In this document: in pieces, positions 19,065-26,464 of the stretch
Position numbering within the stretch: position 1 is the stretch's first letter
Layout: the number at the start of each line of letters is the position of its first letter
Source of the DNA: an uncultured Opitutaceae bacterium
Lineage (GTDB): Bacteria > Verrucomicrobiota > Verrucomicrobiia > Opitutales > Opitutaceae
Assembly: GCA_903929355.1 (NCBI GenBank)
Contig: CAIYUN010000017.1
Span: 62,001 to 126,000 of the forward strand
DNA length: 64,000 bases
Direction of reading: 5' to 3'
Program-made: the position numbers and the translations under genes
Notes under the pieces: model-generated
Seen by the model: only the letters and a program-made list of their open reading frames with translations
What the model was told of the DNA's origin: nothing
The model's database searches: none

Positions 19065-19196
19065 CGGGATAGCGGGAGCACTCTGCGCGTTGAACGCGGT
19101 AAAAACCAATTGCGCAGTGTTCCGCACGCGCTGTGAATCACACGCGCATATTCCAGTATCCGGTTGTTTTATGCTTTACAACAATAGCTTAAACAC

Positions 19197-19288
19197 TGGC
19201 GGAGAGAGGGGGATTCGAACCCCCGGTAGGATTTTACTCCTACAGCGCTTTAGCAAAGCGCCGCTTTCGACCACTCAGCCATCTCTCC
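19197..19288 (-). tRNA. tRNA-Ser (anticodon GCT)
   Basis: Read on the - strand from 19288, the acceptor GGAGAGA pairs with TCTCTCC at 19207-19201. The discriminator is G and CCA is encoded (19199-19197). The anticodon stem GCGCT/AGCGC holds the loop TTGCTAA, giving anticodon GCT (codons AGC/AGU). The long variable arm TGTAGGAGTAAAATCCTA marks a class II serine tRNA, and the T-arm contains GGTTCGAATCC. Total length is 92 nt. Confidence 0.97.
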
Positions 19289-19720
19289 GGAGCAGCGGGA
19301 GGTCAGGCAAATCACCCTGCCCCCAAAGCGCAAGCGCCTTTTCGAATAAAGGATGAAAGGCTGAAGGCTGAAGGGCTGGAAGATTTCCATGTCCTTGGTT
19401 CTTGGTGCTTTTTCGAGCCAGCGCGTTGGAGTCAACGCGTCTCCACCCTCGGACCGAGCGCGCCGGGCGACGTCACGCTCCACCTCTGTCCGCACCAAGC
19501 ACGAAGCATCAGGAACCAAGAACTGCCCTCCCTCCTCCCTTCCGCCCGTTCCTGATTTCCTGATTTCCAAATTGGACCCCGGGGGATCGGTTCCATCGTC
19601 ATTTCCCACTTCGCCATTGCCGCTTGACGCCGCCCGCTCCGCTCGTTTAATCCCAACCCTCACCCGTCTTGCCGGCCTCCGCCCGCGGGACCCCTCCCAC
19701 TTCCCAAACCCGCATCCTCC
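19289..19720. repeat. repeat-rich leader upstream of rpmF
   Basis: This 432-nt gap has no credible gene. It holds a GAAGGCTGAAGG-type array (about 19350-19380, relative at 37683-37716). It also holds inverted copies of the ACCAAG word (19391-19413 on the -, 19491-19525 on the +) and the reverse copy of the exact 19-mer TGGAAATCAGGAAATCAGG (19551-19569). A sigma-70-like promoter follows at 19624-19651. Confidence 0.75.
19624..19651 (+). promoter_or_regulatory. candidate sigma-70 promoter for rpmF-plsX-fabH
   Basis: TTGACG (19624-19629) and TTTAAT (19646-19651) are spaced by 16 nt, close to the consensus TTGACA-N17-TATAAT, and lie about 70 nt upstream of the rpmF ATG. No other pair this good is seen in the region. 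It would drive the ribosomal-protein and lipid-synthesis operon. Confidence 0.45.
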
Positions 19721-19900
19721 ATGGCCAATCCGAAACGCAAGCAGTCCAAACGCCGCAGCGCCAACCGCCGCGCCGCCAACGCCTTTGTCGCCCCCCAGTT
19801 CGCCACCGATCCGACCGACGGCAGCCTTTTCCGCGCCCACCGCGTCAACCCCAAGAACGGGATGTATCGCGGCCGCCAGGTGCTCAACGTCGAGGTTTGA
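19721..19900 (+). CDS. rpmF: 50S ribosomal protein L32
   Basis: The 59-residue protein reads MANPKRKQSKRRSANRRAAN at its N-terminus and GMYRGRQVLNVEV at its end, both diagnostic of bacterial L32. The usual zinc-binding Cys residues of some L32 forms are absent, so this is a Cys-free version. It is highly basic, as expected. It stands first in the conserved order rpmF-plsX-fabH; the yceD (DUF177) gene often found upstream is missing here and tRNA-Ser lies there instead. Confidence 0.97.
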   Translation: MANPKRKQSKRRSANRRAANAFVAPQFATDPTDGSLFRAHRVNPKNGMYRGRQVLNVEV

Positions 19901-19932
19901 CCTTACTCCCGCGGGTTGTCCTCCCCCCGGCC

Positions 19933-21042
19933 ATGACCCACTCCCACGGCGGCCCCGCCCCGATCGCCGTTGACGCGATGGGTGGCGACCTCGGCCCGAC
20001 CGAGGTGGTCGCCGCCGTCCGGCTCGCGTTTCAGGAGTCGTCCGCCTTCAGCCCGGTCACGCTCGTCGGCGACGAGTCCGTGCTCCGGCCCATGCTTTCC
20101 CATGCTGGCCTGGCGCGCGAGCCCAAGATCGCCGTGCACCACGCCTCCGAGGTCATCACCATGGAGGACAAGCCCATGGCCGCGCTCAAGCGCAAGAAGG
20201 ACTCGTCGATGGTGCAGGGGATCGAGTTGCTCAAGTCCGGCCGCGCCTCCGCCCTCGTGAGCTGCGGCAACACCGGCGCGCTCATGGCCGGCGGGCAGAT
20301 CCGCCTCCGCCTGATCGCCGGCGTCGGCCGCCCCGCGCTCGCCGCCGTCATCCCGCGGGCGGGCGGCTTCTTCATCCTGATCGACGCCGGTGCGAACCCC
20401 GAGGCCGCGCCCGAACACCTTTTGCACAACGCCATCATGGGCTCGCACTACGCCCGCGTGGTCCTGAAGGTCCACAGTCCGCGCGTCGGCCTGCTCAGCA
20501 TCGGCACCGAGGAAGGCAAGGGCAACGCCGTGACCACCGAGGCGCACGCGCTGCTCAAGGGCGTCGGCTCCCTCGTCAACTATGCCGGCCCGACCGAGGG
20601 CTTCCAGGTCTTCCAGAACCACTGCGATGTGGCCGTGTGCGACGGGTTCACCGGCAATCTGCTCCTCAAGAGCTGGGAGTCGCTGGCCCAATTTTTCTCC
20701 AGCATCCTCAAGCACGAGCTCAAGGCCAACCCCCTGCGGCTCTCCGGCGCGTTTCTCTCGCGGGGCGCGTTTGACGCCCTTAAGCGCACGATCAATCCGG
20801 AGCGTTATGGCGGCGCGCCGTTGCTGGGTCTGCGGGGCAACATCCTCAAGGCCCACGGCTCGAGCAACCGCCACGCCATCCACAGCGCCCTCCGCGCCGC
20901 GAGCGCCATCGTCCGGGCGGACATGCTGCACCATATCGAGACGGACATCGCCCGCGCCGGGGCGCTCCTCCACGTACCCCATCACGCCGTCGGCGCGCCT
21001 TTCGCGTCGATGGCCAGGCAGGGCCATCCGGCCGCCAGCTAA
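19933..21042 (+). CDS. plsX: phosphate acyltransferase PlsX
   Basis: The 369-residue enzyme converts acyl-ACP to acyl-phosphate for glycerolipid synthesis. It begins MTHSHGGPAPIAVDAMGGDL, whose AVDAMGGD is the family hallmark. It also has VSCGNTGALMAGG, the IDAGANPEAAPEHLLHNAIM block and CDGFTGNLLLKSWE. Length is near the usual 340-370. A longer in-frame extension covering rpmF in another frame was rejected. It is 32 nt downstream of rpmF and 10 nt upstream of fabH. Confidence 0.97.
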   Translation: MTHSHGGPAPIAVDAMGGDLGPTEVVAAVRLAFQESSAFSPVTLVGDESVLRPMLSHAGLAREPKIAVHHASEVITMEDKPMAALKRKKDSSMVQGIELLKSGRASALVSCGNTGALMAGGQIRLRLIAGVGRPALAAVIPRAGGFFILIDAGANPEAAPEHLLHNAIMGSHYARVVLKVHSPRVGLLSIGTEEGKGNAVTTEAHALLKGVGSLVNYAGPTEGFQVFQNHCDVAVCDGFTGNLLLKSWESLAQFFSSILKHELKANPLRLSGAFLSRGAFDALKRTINPERYGGAPLLGLRGNILKAHGSSNRHAIHSALRAASAIVRADMLHHIETDIARAGALLHVPHHAVGAPFASMARQGHPAAS

Positions 21043-21052
21043 CCGCGCCCGC

Positions 21053-22003
21053 ATGGATTCCCCCGACATCGCCATCCTCGGCACCGGCGCGCACGCCCCG
21101 GCGAAAATCCTCACCAACCACGAGCTGGCGCGCACGGTCGAGACGACGGACGAATGGATTGTCACCCGCACCGGCATCCGCGAGCGCCGGATCGCGGGCA
21201 AGAACGAGACGACCTCCCTCATGGCCGCGGCCGCCGGCCGGGCTGCGCTGGCCGACGCCGGGATCGAGGCTGCGCAGGTGGACCTGATTATTGTTGCTAC
21301 CCTCACCCCCGATGTGCCGATGCCCGCCACCGCGTGCCTCGTGCAACACCTGCTCGGGGTTCCCGCCCGCGCCGCCTGCTTCGACCTCAACGCCGCCTGC
21401 TCGGGCTTCCTCTACGCGCTCGACACCGCCTGGGCCCTGCTCGGCTCCGGCCGGTACCGGCACGCTCTGGTCATCGGCGCGGAGAAACTCTCGACCATCG
21501 TGGACTGGACGGACCGCTCGACTTGTGTGTTGTTTGGCGACGGGGCCGGCGCGGTCGTCCTGGGACCGGCGCGGGGCACCGCCAAAATCCTCGGCATGCG
21601 CCTTTACGCCGAGGGCGCGCATGCCGGCCTGCTCGGCGTGCCGCGCGGCCCCCGGTCCTACATCCAGATGAAAGGGCGCGAGATTTTCAAAATCGCCGTC
21701 CGCGAGATGGAGGACGCCGCCCGGGAAATCCTGGAGCAGCACGGGCTCGCCGCCACCTCGATCGCCTGTGTGGTCCCCCATCAGGCCAACCTGCGCATCA
21801 TCGAGTCCCTCGCCCAATACCTCGGGCTGCCGCTCGAACGTTTCGTCGTCAACCTCGACCGTTACGGGAACACCTCCGCCGCCTCGATCCCCCTGGCGCT
21901 GGACGAGGCCCGCCGCGCCGGCCGGGTCCGGCCGGGCGACACCACGTTGTTTGTGGCCTTCGGGGCGGGCTTGACCTATGGCTCGGCGCTGGTTCGCTGG
22001 TGA
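21053..22003 (+). CDS. fabH: beta-ketoacyl-ACP synthase III
   Basis: The 316-residue thiolase-fold enzyme starts fatty-acid synthesis by condensing acetyl-CoA with malonyl-ACP. The catalytic triad is visible: Cys116 in NAACSGF, His243 in VVPHQAN and Asn273 in RYGNTSAAS. TRTGIRERRIA near residue 40 is also characteristic. The start MDSPDIAILGTGAHAP puts the first strand where the family has it. It is the third gene of the rpmF operon, with bamD 12 nt downstream. Confidence 0.97.
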   Translation: MDSPDIAILGTGAHAPAKILTNHELARTVETTDEWIVTRTGIRERRIAGKNETTSLMAAAAGRAALADAGIEAAQVDLIIVATLTPDVPMPATACLVQHLLGVPARAACFDLNAACSGFLYALDTAWALLGSGRYRHALVIGAEKLSTIVDWTDRSTCVLFGDGAGAVVLGPARGTAKILGMRLYAEGAHAGLLGVPRGPRSYIQMKGREIFKIAVREMEDAAREILEQHGLAATSIACVVPHQANLRIIESLAQYLGLPLERFVVNLDRYGNTSAASIPLALDEARRAGRVRPGDTTLFVAFGAGLTYGSALVRW

Positions 22004-22015
22004 ACCTTTTCCGCC

Positions 22016-23029
22016 ATGACCGCTCCCCGCCGCCTTCTCCTTGCCGCCGCCCTGCTCACCGTTCTCTCCGTCCGGGCCGACCTGATCTGGTCGCCGGAAA
22101 CCGGCTGGCGCTCCGCGGGCGGGGTGGTTTCCCCGCTCGTCGCCCCCGGCGACCAGGGCGGCAAGGCCCTTGACCTGATGAACGCCGCCCGGTCCGCCGA
22201 GGAGCAGGGCGCGAAAGGCCGCGCCCTCTCGCTCTACGAGTCCGTGGCCAAACAGTTTCCGCACTCGATCTACGCCGGCGAGGCGCTGTACCGGGCCGGC
22301 AATCTGCGGCTGGACCGCCACCAATATGTCACGGCGTTCGAGCATTACCAGGACGCCATTCAGCAGCATCCCGACAACACGCATTTCAACGAGATCATCG
22401 GTCAGGAATACACCATCTCCGCCGCGTTGATCGACGGCGCCCGCGGCTACTGGTGGGGGGTCATTCCCGGCTTCACCAACCGCCGGCAGGGGGTCGACTA
22501 CGGCGAGACCATCCTCAAAACCGCGCCCAGCAGCGACTATGCCCCGCTCGTCCTCATGAATCTCTCCCGCGGCCACCAACGCCTGGGGGAGAAGGACGAA
22601 TCCAAGGACGCCCTGGACCGCCTCATCAGCGACTACCCGCGCAGCCTGCTCGCCCCCGACGCCTATCTGCGCCTCGCCCAAGCCTACGCGGCCGACGTCC
22701 AGGGTCCGGAATATGACCAGGGGGCCACCAACCAGGCCATCACCTACTTCGAGGACTTCACCCTGCAGTTTCCGAAGGATCCCAACGTCCCGTCCGCCGC
22801 CAAGGGCATCGCAGACCTGCGCACGGTGCTCGCCAAGGGCAAGATCCAGATCGGCGACTTCTATTTTTACAAGCGGGACAATTTCGTCGCCGCCCGGGTT
22901 TTTTACAACGAGGCCATCACCACTTATCCCGACTCGGCCGAGGCCGCCATTGCGCGCTCGCGGCTGGCCGAGGTGGACAAGGTCGAGCCGACCTACAAGC
23001 CCCGCAAAAAATTCCTCGGCATCTTCTAA
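22016..23029 (+). CDS. bamD: BamD/YfiO-like TPR protein, outer-membrane assembly
   Basis: The 337-residue protein has a signal peptide (MTAPRRLLLAAALLTVLSVRA). TPR-like repeats follow: ALSLYESVAKQFPHSIYAGE, AFEHYQDAIQQHPDN, ALDRLISDYPRSLLAPDAYL, DFYFYKRDNFVAARVFYNEA and TYPDSAEAAIARSRL. In BamD these bind BamA and outer-membrane protein precursors. Unlike classical BamD there is no lipobox Cys after the signal peptide, so it may not be a lipoprotein. It follows fabH closely and precedes lptE, making an outer-membrane biogenesis neighbourhood. Confidence 0.85.
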   Translation: MTAPRRLLLAAALLTVLSVRADLIWSPETGWRSAGGVVSPLVAPGDQGGKALDLMNAARSAEEQGAKGRALSLYESVAKQFPHSIYAGEALYRAGNLRLDRHQYVTAFEHYQDAIQQHPDNTHFNEIIGQEYTISAALIDGARGYWWGVIPGFTNRRQGVDYGETILKTAPSSDYAPLVLMNLSRGHQRLGEKDESKDALDRLISDYPRSLLAPDAYLRLAQAYAADVQGPEYDQGATNQAITYFEDFTLQFPKDPNVPSAAKGIADLRTVLAKGKIQIGDFYFYKRDNFVAARVFYNEAITTYPDSAEAAIARSRLAEVDKVEPTYKPRKKFLGIF

Positions 23030-23308
23030 ATGCTGCCGCCTTGGGTATAGGCGGGTTCCCGCAGCCCCACGCTCCTGCCGTCCTTCATCCGTTGGTCAGC
23101 CATCAGTGCCAATGAGTGAGGATAAGTGGTGTGAACTCTTTTCCGATCCGGCCTCGTTCCCTTGCTCCTACTCGTTCTCCTCCGATTTCCGACCTCCGTC
23201 CTCTCTGGCATCCGCCTTCCGTCATCCGTCCTCTGCCATCTGACTTCTGACATCTGGCCTCTTTCCTCCGCCCCCCTTTCCGCCCCCTCCGTGTCGTCCG
23301 TGACCTCC
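23030..23308. repeat. composite repeat block leading into lptE
   Basis: A CAGTGCCAATGAGTGAGGAT variant lies near 23103-23122. The exact 19-mer CTTGCTCCTACTCGTTCTC is at 23161-23179 (again at 38834-38852). TGACATCTGGCCTCTT is at 23248-23263 (again at 26414-26429). A CCTCCGTG array follows and runs into the gene start. The last two modules occur in the same order ahead of the ABC permease at 26414-26464. Confidence 0.8.
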
Positions 23309-23824
23309 GTGTTTAAATTCCTCCTCCTTCCGCTCTTTGTCCTCGGTCTTTCCGGGTTCAGCGGCTGCGCGAGCTACCACTTGGGCACCGGGGCCGCGGC
23401 GCCCGGCTTCCACACCCTCTACATCGCGCCGGTGAAAAACAGCGCCAACCTCCCGCTGGCCACCGCCCTTGTTACTGCGCGGCTGCGTGAGGCCTTCCTG
23501 CAGGACGGTCGCCTTGCCTTGGCCAATTCACCCGGCGAGGCCGACGCGATCCTCACGATCAGCCTCGCCAAATACAGCCGCGAAACCCTCACCGAGCAGG
23601 CCAACGACACCGGGCTTGCGCGCAAGCTGGGCCTCACCCTCGACGCCACCGCCACACTCGTGGACCAACGCTCCGGCAAGGTGCTCTTTCAAGACCGGAA
23701 GCTGACGGCCGAGCGCCAGATTTTCACCGACAGCGGCCAGTTGCTGGCCGAATACGACGCCATGCCCCTTCTGGCCGGGGTGCTCGCCCAGAAGGCTGTA
23801 GGTGCCGCGCTCGATATTTGGTAG
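23309..23824 (+). CDS. lptE: LPS-assembly lipoprotein LptE-like
   Basis: The 171-residue lipoprotein starts from GTG 23309 as MFKFLLLPLFVLGLSGFSGC, a clear lipoprotein signal with the acylated Cys in FSGC. The mature part (ASYHLGTGA, LYIAPVKNSANLPL, LREAFLQDGRLALA) has the LptE/LPS-assembly pattern that partners LptD at the outer membrane. Further in-frame GTGs at 23300 and 23291 are possible. All of these start codons lie inside a dispersed CCTCCGTGTT-type repeat. It follows bamD after 279 nt of repeats. Confidence 0.8.
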   Translation: MFKFLLLPLFVLGLSGFSGCASYHLGTGAAAPGFHTLYIAPVKNSANLPLATALVTARLREAFLQDGRLALANSPGEADAILTISLAKYSRETLTEQANDTGLARKLGLTLDATATLVDQRSGKVLFQDRKLTAERQIFTDSGQLLAEYDAMPLLAGVLAQKAVGAALDIW

Positions 23825-23838
23825 GGAGTCTGTTGCTG

Positions 23839-23869
23839 TTCTTGGTTCCTGGTGCTTGGTTCTTGGTAG
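23839..23869. repeat. ACCAAG-family repeat (reverse orientation)
   Basis: TTCTTGGTTCCTGGTGCTTG and the following GTTCTTGG are a short-period array between lptE and rpe. The 16-mer GTGCTTGGTTCTTGGT (23852-23867) occurs exactly inside the icd coding region at 29784-29799. Related copies lie at 14371-14388 and 19391-19525. Confidence 0.8.
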
Positions 23870-23996
23870 GGGAGGAAGCTCCGCCTTTGCCAAGCCTTCC
23901 ACCGATACAAGCCTACGGCGGACAGGGAAGGAATGGGACGGATGACCAAACAGCAGTGTTGCCCCGGAGCCCTTAACTGCTCTCGTTTCCTCTGTC

Positions 23997-24650
23997 ATGC
24001 TCGCGCCGATTCTCGCCCCATCCCTGCTCGCCAGTGACCACGCCAATCTGGCCGCCGGCGCCCGGCTGGCTGCGGAACTCGGTCTGGAGTGGCTCCATGT
24101 CGATATCATGGACGGACATTTTGTCCCCAACCTCACCTTCGGTCCGCAAACGGTCGCCGCGCTCCGGAAGCACTCGGCCCTCTTTTTCGACGTCCACCTC
24201 ATGCTCGACCAGCCGGACCAGTTTGTCGAGCTGTTCGCCCGGGCGGGAGCGAGCCAGATCAGCATCCATGTCGAGCCGACCTATGATCACGCCGCCACCC
24301 TCCGGCGGATTCGCGCCCTTGGCTGCCGCTGCGGCCTCGTGCTCAACCCCGGCACGCCCGCCGCCGCCGCCGAGCCGTTTCTGGCCGACGTGGACCTCGT
24401 GCTCGCGATGACCGTGCAGCCCGGCTTCGGCGGGCAGAGCTTCCGCCGCGATGTGTTGCCCAAAATTACCCAGCTCGCCCGCTGGCGCGCCGAGCATGGG
24501 CTCGGTTTCCGCCTCGAGGTGGACGGCGGCGTGGACCTCGTCACCGGCCCCGAATGCCGGGCGGCGGGCGCGGACACGTTCGTCATCGGCACCGCCTTTT
24601 TCGGCGCCAAAGACCCCGCAGTCGTCGCGCGCGCGGTGGCAGGGTGGTGA
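23997..24650 (+). CDS. rpe: ribulose-phosphate 3-epimerase
   Basis: The 217-residue TIM-barrel enzyme interconverts ribulose-5-phosphate and xylulose-5-phosphate in the pentose phosphate pathway. It begins MLAPILAPSLLASDHANL and shows the metal/catalytic segments HVDIMDGHFVPNLTFG and DVHLMLDQP, the phosphate-gripping MTVQPGFGGQSF, and EVDGGVDLVT. Length and motif spacing are normal. It stands alone between two repeat-filled gaps. Confidence 0.97.
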   Translation: MLAPILAPSLLASDHANLAAGARLAAELGLEWLHVDIMDGHFVPNLTFGPQTVAALRKHSALFFDVHLMLDQPDQFVELFARAGASQISIHVEPTYDHAATLRRIRALGCRCGLVLNPGTPAAAAEPFLADVDLVLAMTVQPGFGGQSFRRDVLPKITQLARWRAEHGLGFRLEVDGGVDLVTGPECRAAGADTFVIGTAFFGAKDPAVVARAVAGW

Positions 24651-24883
24651 TGACAGATCCGATCAGCAGGGAACCACGGATGGACACTAATCTTCACTAA
24701 TCAGAAAAGATAAATTAACCACGGATGAACACGGATATGATCAGTGATTGAACGCAGAAATCCGTTTCCGTCTAACATCCCCCCTTTCCGGATTAGTGAA
24801 AATTAGTGCCCATAAGTGGTTTCCTCCTTCCGACTTTCCTTTCCTCTGTGTTGTCCGTGCCCTCCGTGTTAAAATAAAACTCC
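24651..24883. repeat. repeat cassette with inverted arms before radC
   Basis: 24672-24706 (AACCACGGATGGACACTAAT, then CTTCACTAATC) and the reverse complement of 24788-24822 (AACCACTTATGGGCACTAAT, then TTTCACTAATC) are matching arms of an inverted pair. A second + copy of CACGGAT type lies at 24715-24738. At 24842-24874 is a CCTCTGTG/CCTCCGTG array that ends CCGTGCCCTCCGTGTTAAAA, an exact 20-mer also at 26445-26464. The radC ATG follows 9 nt later. Confidence 0.85.
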
Positions 24884-25609
24884 ATGAGCGCCGATCCCGC
24901 CACGCCCAACCGGCTCCAAAGCCTCGCCACCTCGGACCGCCCGCAGGAACGCATGGCGAAACACGGCGTCGGCAGCCTCAGCGACACGGAACTGCTGGCC
25001 ATGCTGCTGCGCAGCGGCACGCGCGGCCACGACGTGCTCTCGCTCGCCACCGATCTGCTCGCCCGCGCCGGCTCGCTCGGCAAACTGGTCGGGTGGACCG
25101 AGACCGACTTTCGCAAGCTCAAGGGCATCGGCCCGGTCAAGGCCATGCAGCTCGTCGTCGTGATGGAGGTGATCGCCCGCGTTTTGAAGGAGGAGAAGAT
25201 GGGGGAGGCCGCGCCCATGTTGGAGACCGCCCCGGCGGTGTTCGAGTATCTCCACCCGCTCGCCCGCGGCCTCGCGGTGGAGAAATTTTGGGTGCTCTGC
25301 CTCAACCGCAAGAACCGCCTGCTCAAGCTGGCCGAGATCTCCTCGGGCACGGCCAGCAACGCCCTCGCCCATCCCCGCGAGGTTTTCCGCGAGGCCATCC
25401 GGGAGGGCGCGTCGGCCGTGATCTGCGCGCACAACCATCCCAGCGGTGACCCGACCCCGAGCAACGCCGACCTCGCCGTCACGCGCCGCCTCCGTGAAGC
25501 CGCGCGCGCGGTCGAGATCGAGCTGCACGACCATGTCATCCTCGGCGTGCCCGCCGCCGACCCCGCCGGCCTCGGCCACTACAGCTTCCGCGTCGCCGGG
25601 TTGCTGTGA
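24884..25609 (+). CDS. radC: RadC/JAB-domain protein
   Basis: The 241-residue protein has the N-terminal UPF0758 part (RPQERMAKHGVGSLSDTELL, LKGIGPVKAMQLV helix-hairpin-helix). A complete JAMM/MPN domain follows, with the metal motif HNHPSGDPTPSNAD. The family is widespread and long called DNA repair protein, though its true role is unsettled. Its stop overlaps the GTG start of the following ABC ATPase by 4 nt (GTGA), so the two are translationally coupled despite unrelated functions. Confidence 0.95.
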   Translation: MSADPATPNRLQSLATSDRPQERMAKHGVGSLSDTELLAMLLRSGTRGHDVLSLATDLLARAGSLGKLVGWTETDFRKLKGIGPVKAMQLVVVMEVIARVLKEEKMGEAAPMLETAPAVFEYLHPLARGLAVEKFWVLCLNRKNRLLKLAEISSGTASNALAHPREVFREAIREGASAVICAHNHPSGDPTPSNADLAVTRRLREAARAVEIELHDHVILGVPAADPAGLGHYSFRVAGLL

Positions 25610-26406
25610 GCACCATGCCCCCGCCGCCCCTCGTCGAATTCCGTCAGGTCGGCAAACGCTTCGGAGACGGGCCGCCCGTGCTGGACAATATCAACCTCGC
25701 AGCGGAGGCGGGTGAATTCATCAGCCTCATCGGTCCGAGCGGCTGCGGCAAATCGACCCTGCTCCGCCTCCTCGCGGGCCTGAGCCCCGTTACAACCGGT
25801 TCGCTCCTCATCGCCGGCCAGCCACCGGCCCAAGCCGGCGCCGAGCTGGCGTTCGTCTTCCAGGAGCCGGCGCTGCTGCCTTGGCACACCGCCGCCAAAA
25901 ATGCGGAACTGCCGTTGCGGCTGCGCGGCGCGCCGGCCGCCGAACGAGCCGCAGCTACCGCGGGCGCGCTCGCGCTTGTCGGTCTCACTGACCGCGCCGG
26001 ATTCTACCCACGCCAGCTCTCCGGTGGGCAAAAGATGCGCGTGTCGCTCGCCCGCGCGCTCACGCTCTCGCCCAAGCTGCTGTTGCTCGACGAGCCGTTT
26101 GGCGCGCTCGACGAGCTGACACGCCAGCGCCTCAACGAGGAACTGCTTGCGATCCACGCCCGGCAGGCTTGGACCGCCTTTTTCGTCACCCATTCCGTGG
26201 CCGAGGCGGTGTTCCTTTCTGGACGGGTGGTCGTGTTGTCCGCGCACCCCGGCCGCATCCAGGCCGAGATCGTCGTCCCGCTCGCCTATCCCCGCACCGC
26301 CGAGACCCGCCTCTCCCGCGACTACCAAGACCTCGTCGTCGAAGTTTCCCGCCATCTCCGCCCTCCAAGGCAGGCTGCCTGCCTTGTCGCGCCGGAACTT
26401 CAGTGA
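25606..26406 (+). CDS. ABC transporter ATP-binding protein (nitrate/sulfonate/taurine type)
   Basis: The 266-residue ATPase has Walker A GPSGCGKST, the Q-loop VFQEPALLPWHTAAKN, the signature LSGGQKMRV and Walker B LLLLDEPFGALDE. These are typical of SsuB/TauB/ThiZ-like subunits. GTG 25606 overlaps radC's stop; ATG 25615 is an alternative, three codons in. The C-terminal residues PRQAACL are encoded by a perfect 10-bp palindrome (26366-26386), perhaps a late insertion. It pairs with the permease that follows. No substrate-binding protein gene is present, so the substrate is unknown. Confidence 0.92.
   Translation: MSTMPPPPLVEFRQVGKRFGDGPPVLDNINLAAEAGEFISLIGPSGCGKSTLLRLLAGLSPVTTGSLLIAGQPPAQAGAELAFVFQEPALLPWHTAAKNAELPLRLRGAPAAERAAATAGALALVGLTDRAGFYPRQLSGGQKMRVSLARALTLSPKLLLLDEPFGALDELTRQRLNEELLAIHARQAWTAFFVTHSVAEAVFLSGRVVVLSAHPGRIQAEIVVPLAYPRTAETRLSRDYQDLVVEVSRHLRPPRQAACLVAPELQ
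26366..26386. repeat. perfect 10-bp palindrome inside the ABC ATPase 3' end
   Basis: CAAGGCAGGC (26366-26375) and GCCTGCCTTG (26377-26386) are exact reverse complements around a single T. The word GGCAGGCTGCCTGC also resembles the hairpin at 6009-6032. It lies in the last 14 codons of the gene, downstream of all conserved motifs. Confidence 0.7.
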
Positions 26407-26413
26407 AGGCGGA

Positions 26414-26464
26414 TGACATCTGGCCTCTTCCCTCTCCGTGGTCCCCGTGCCCTCCGTGTTAAAA
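26414..26464. repeat. composite repeat that supplies the permease start codon
   Basis: The order is TGACATCTGGCCTCTT (26414-26429, exact at 23248-23263), then CCGTGG, CCCCGTG and CCTCCGTGTTAAAA. 26445-26464 is an exact 20-mer match to 24855-24874. The GTG at 26456 in CCTCCGTGTT is the likely start of the next gene. Confidence 0.85.
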
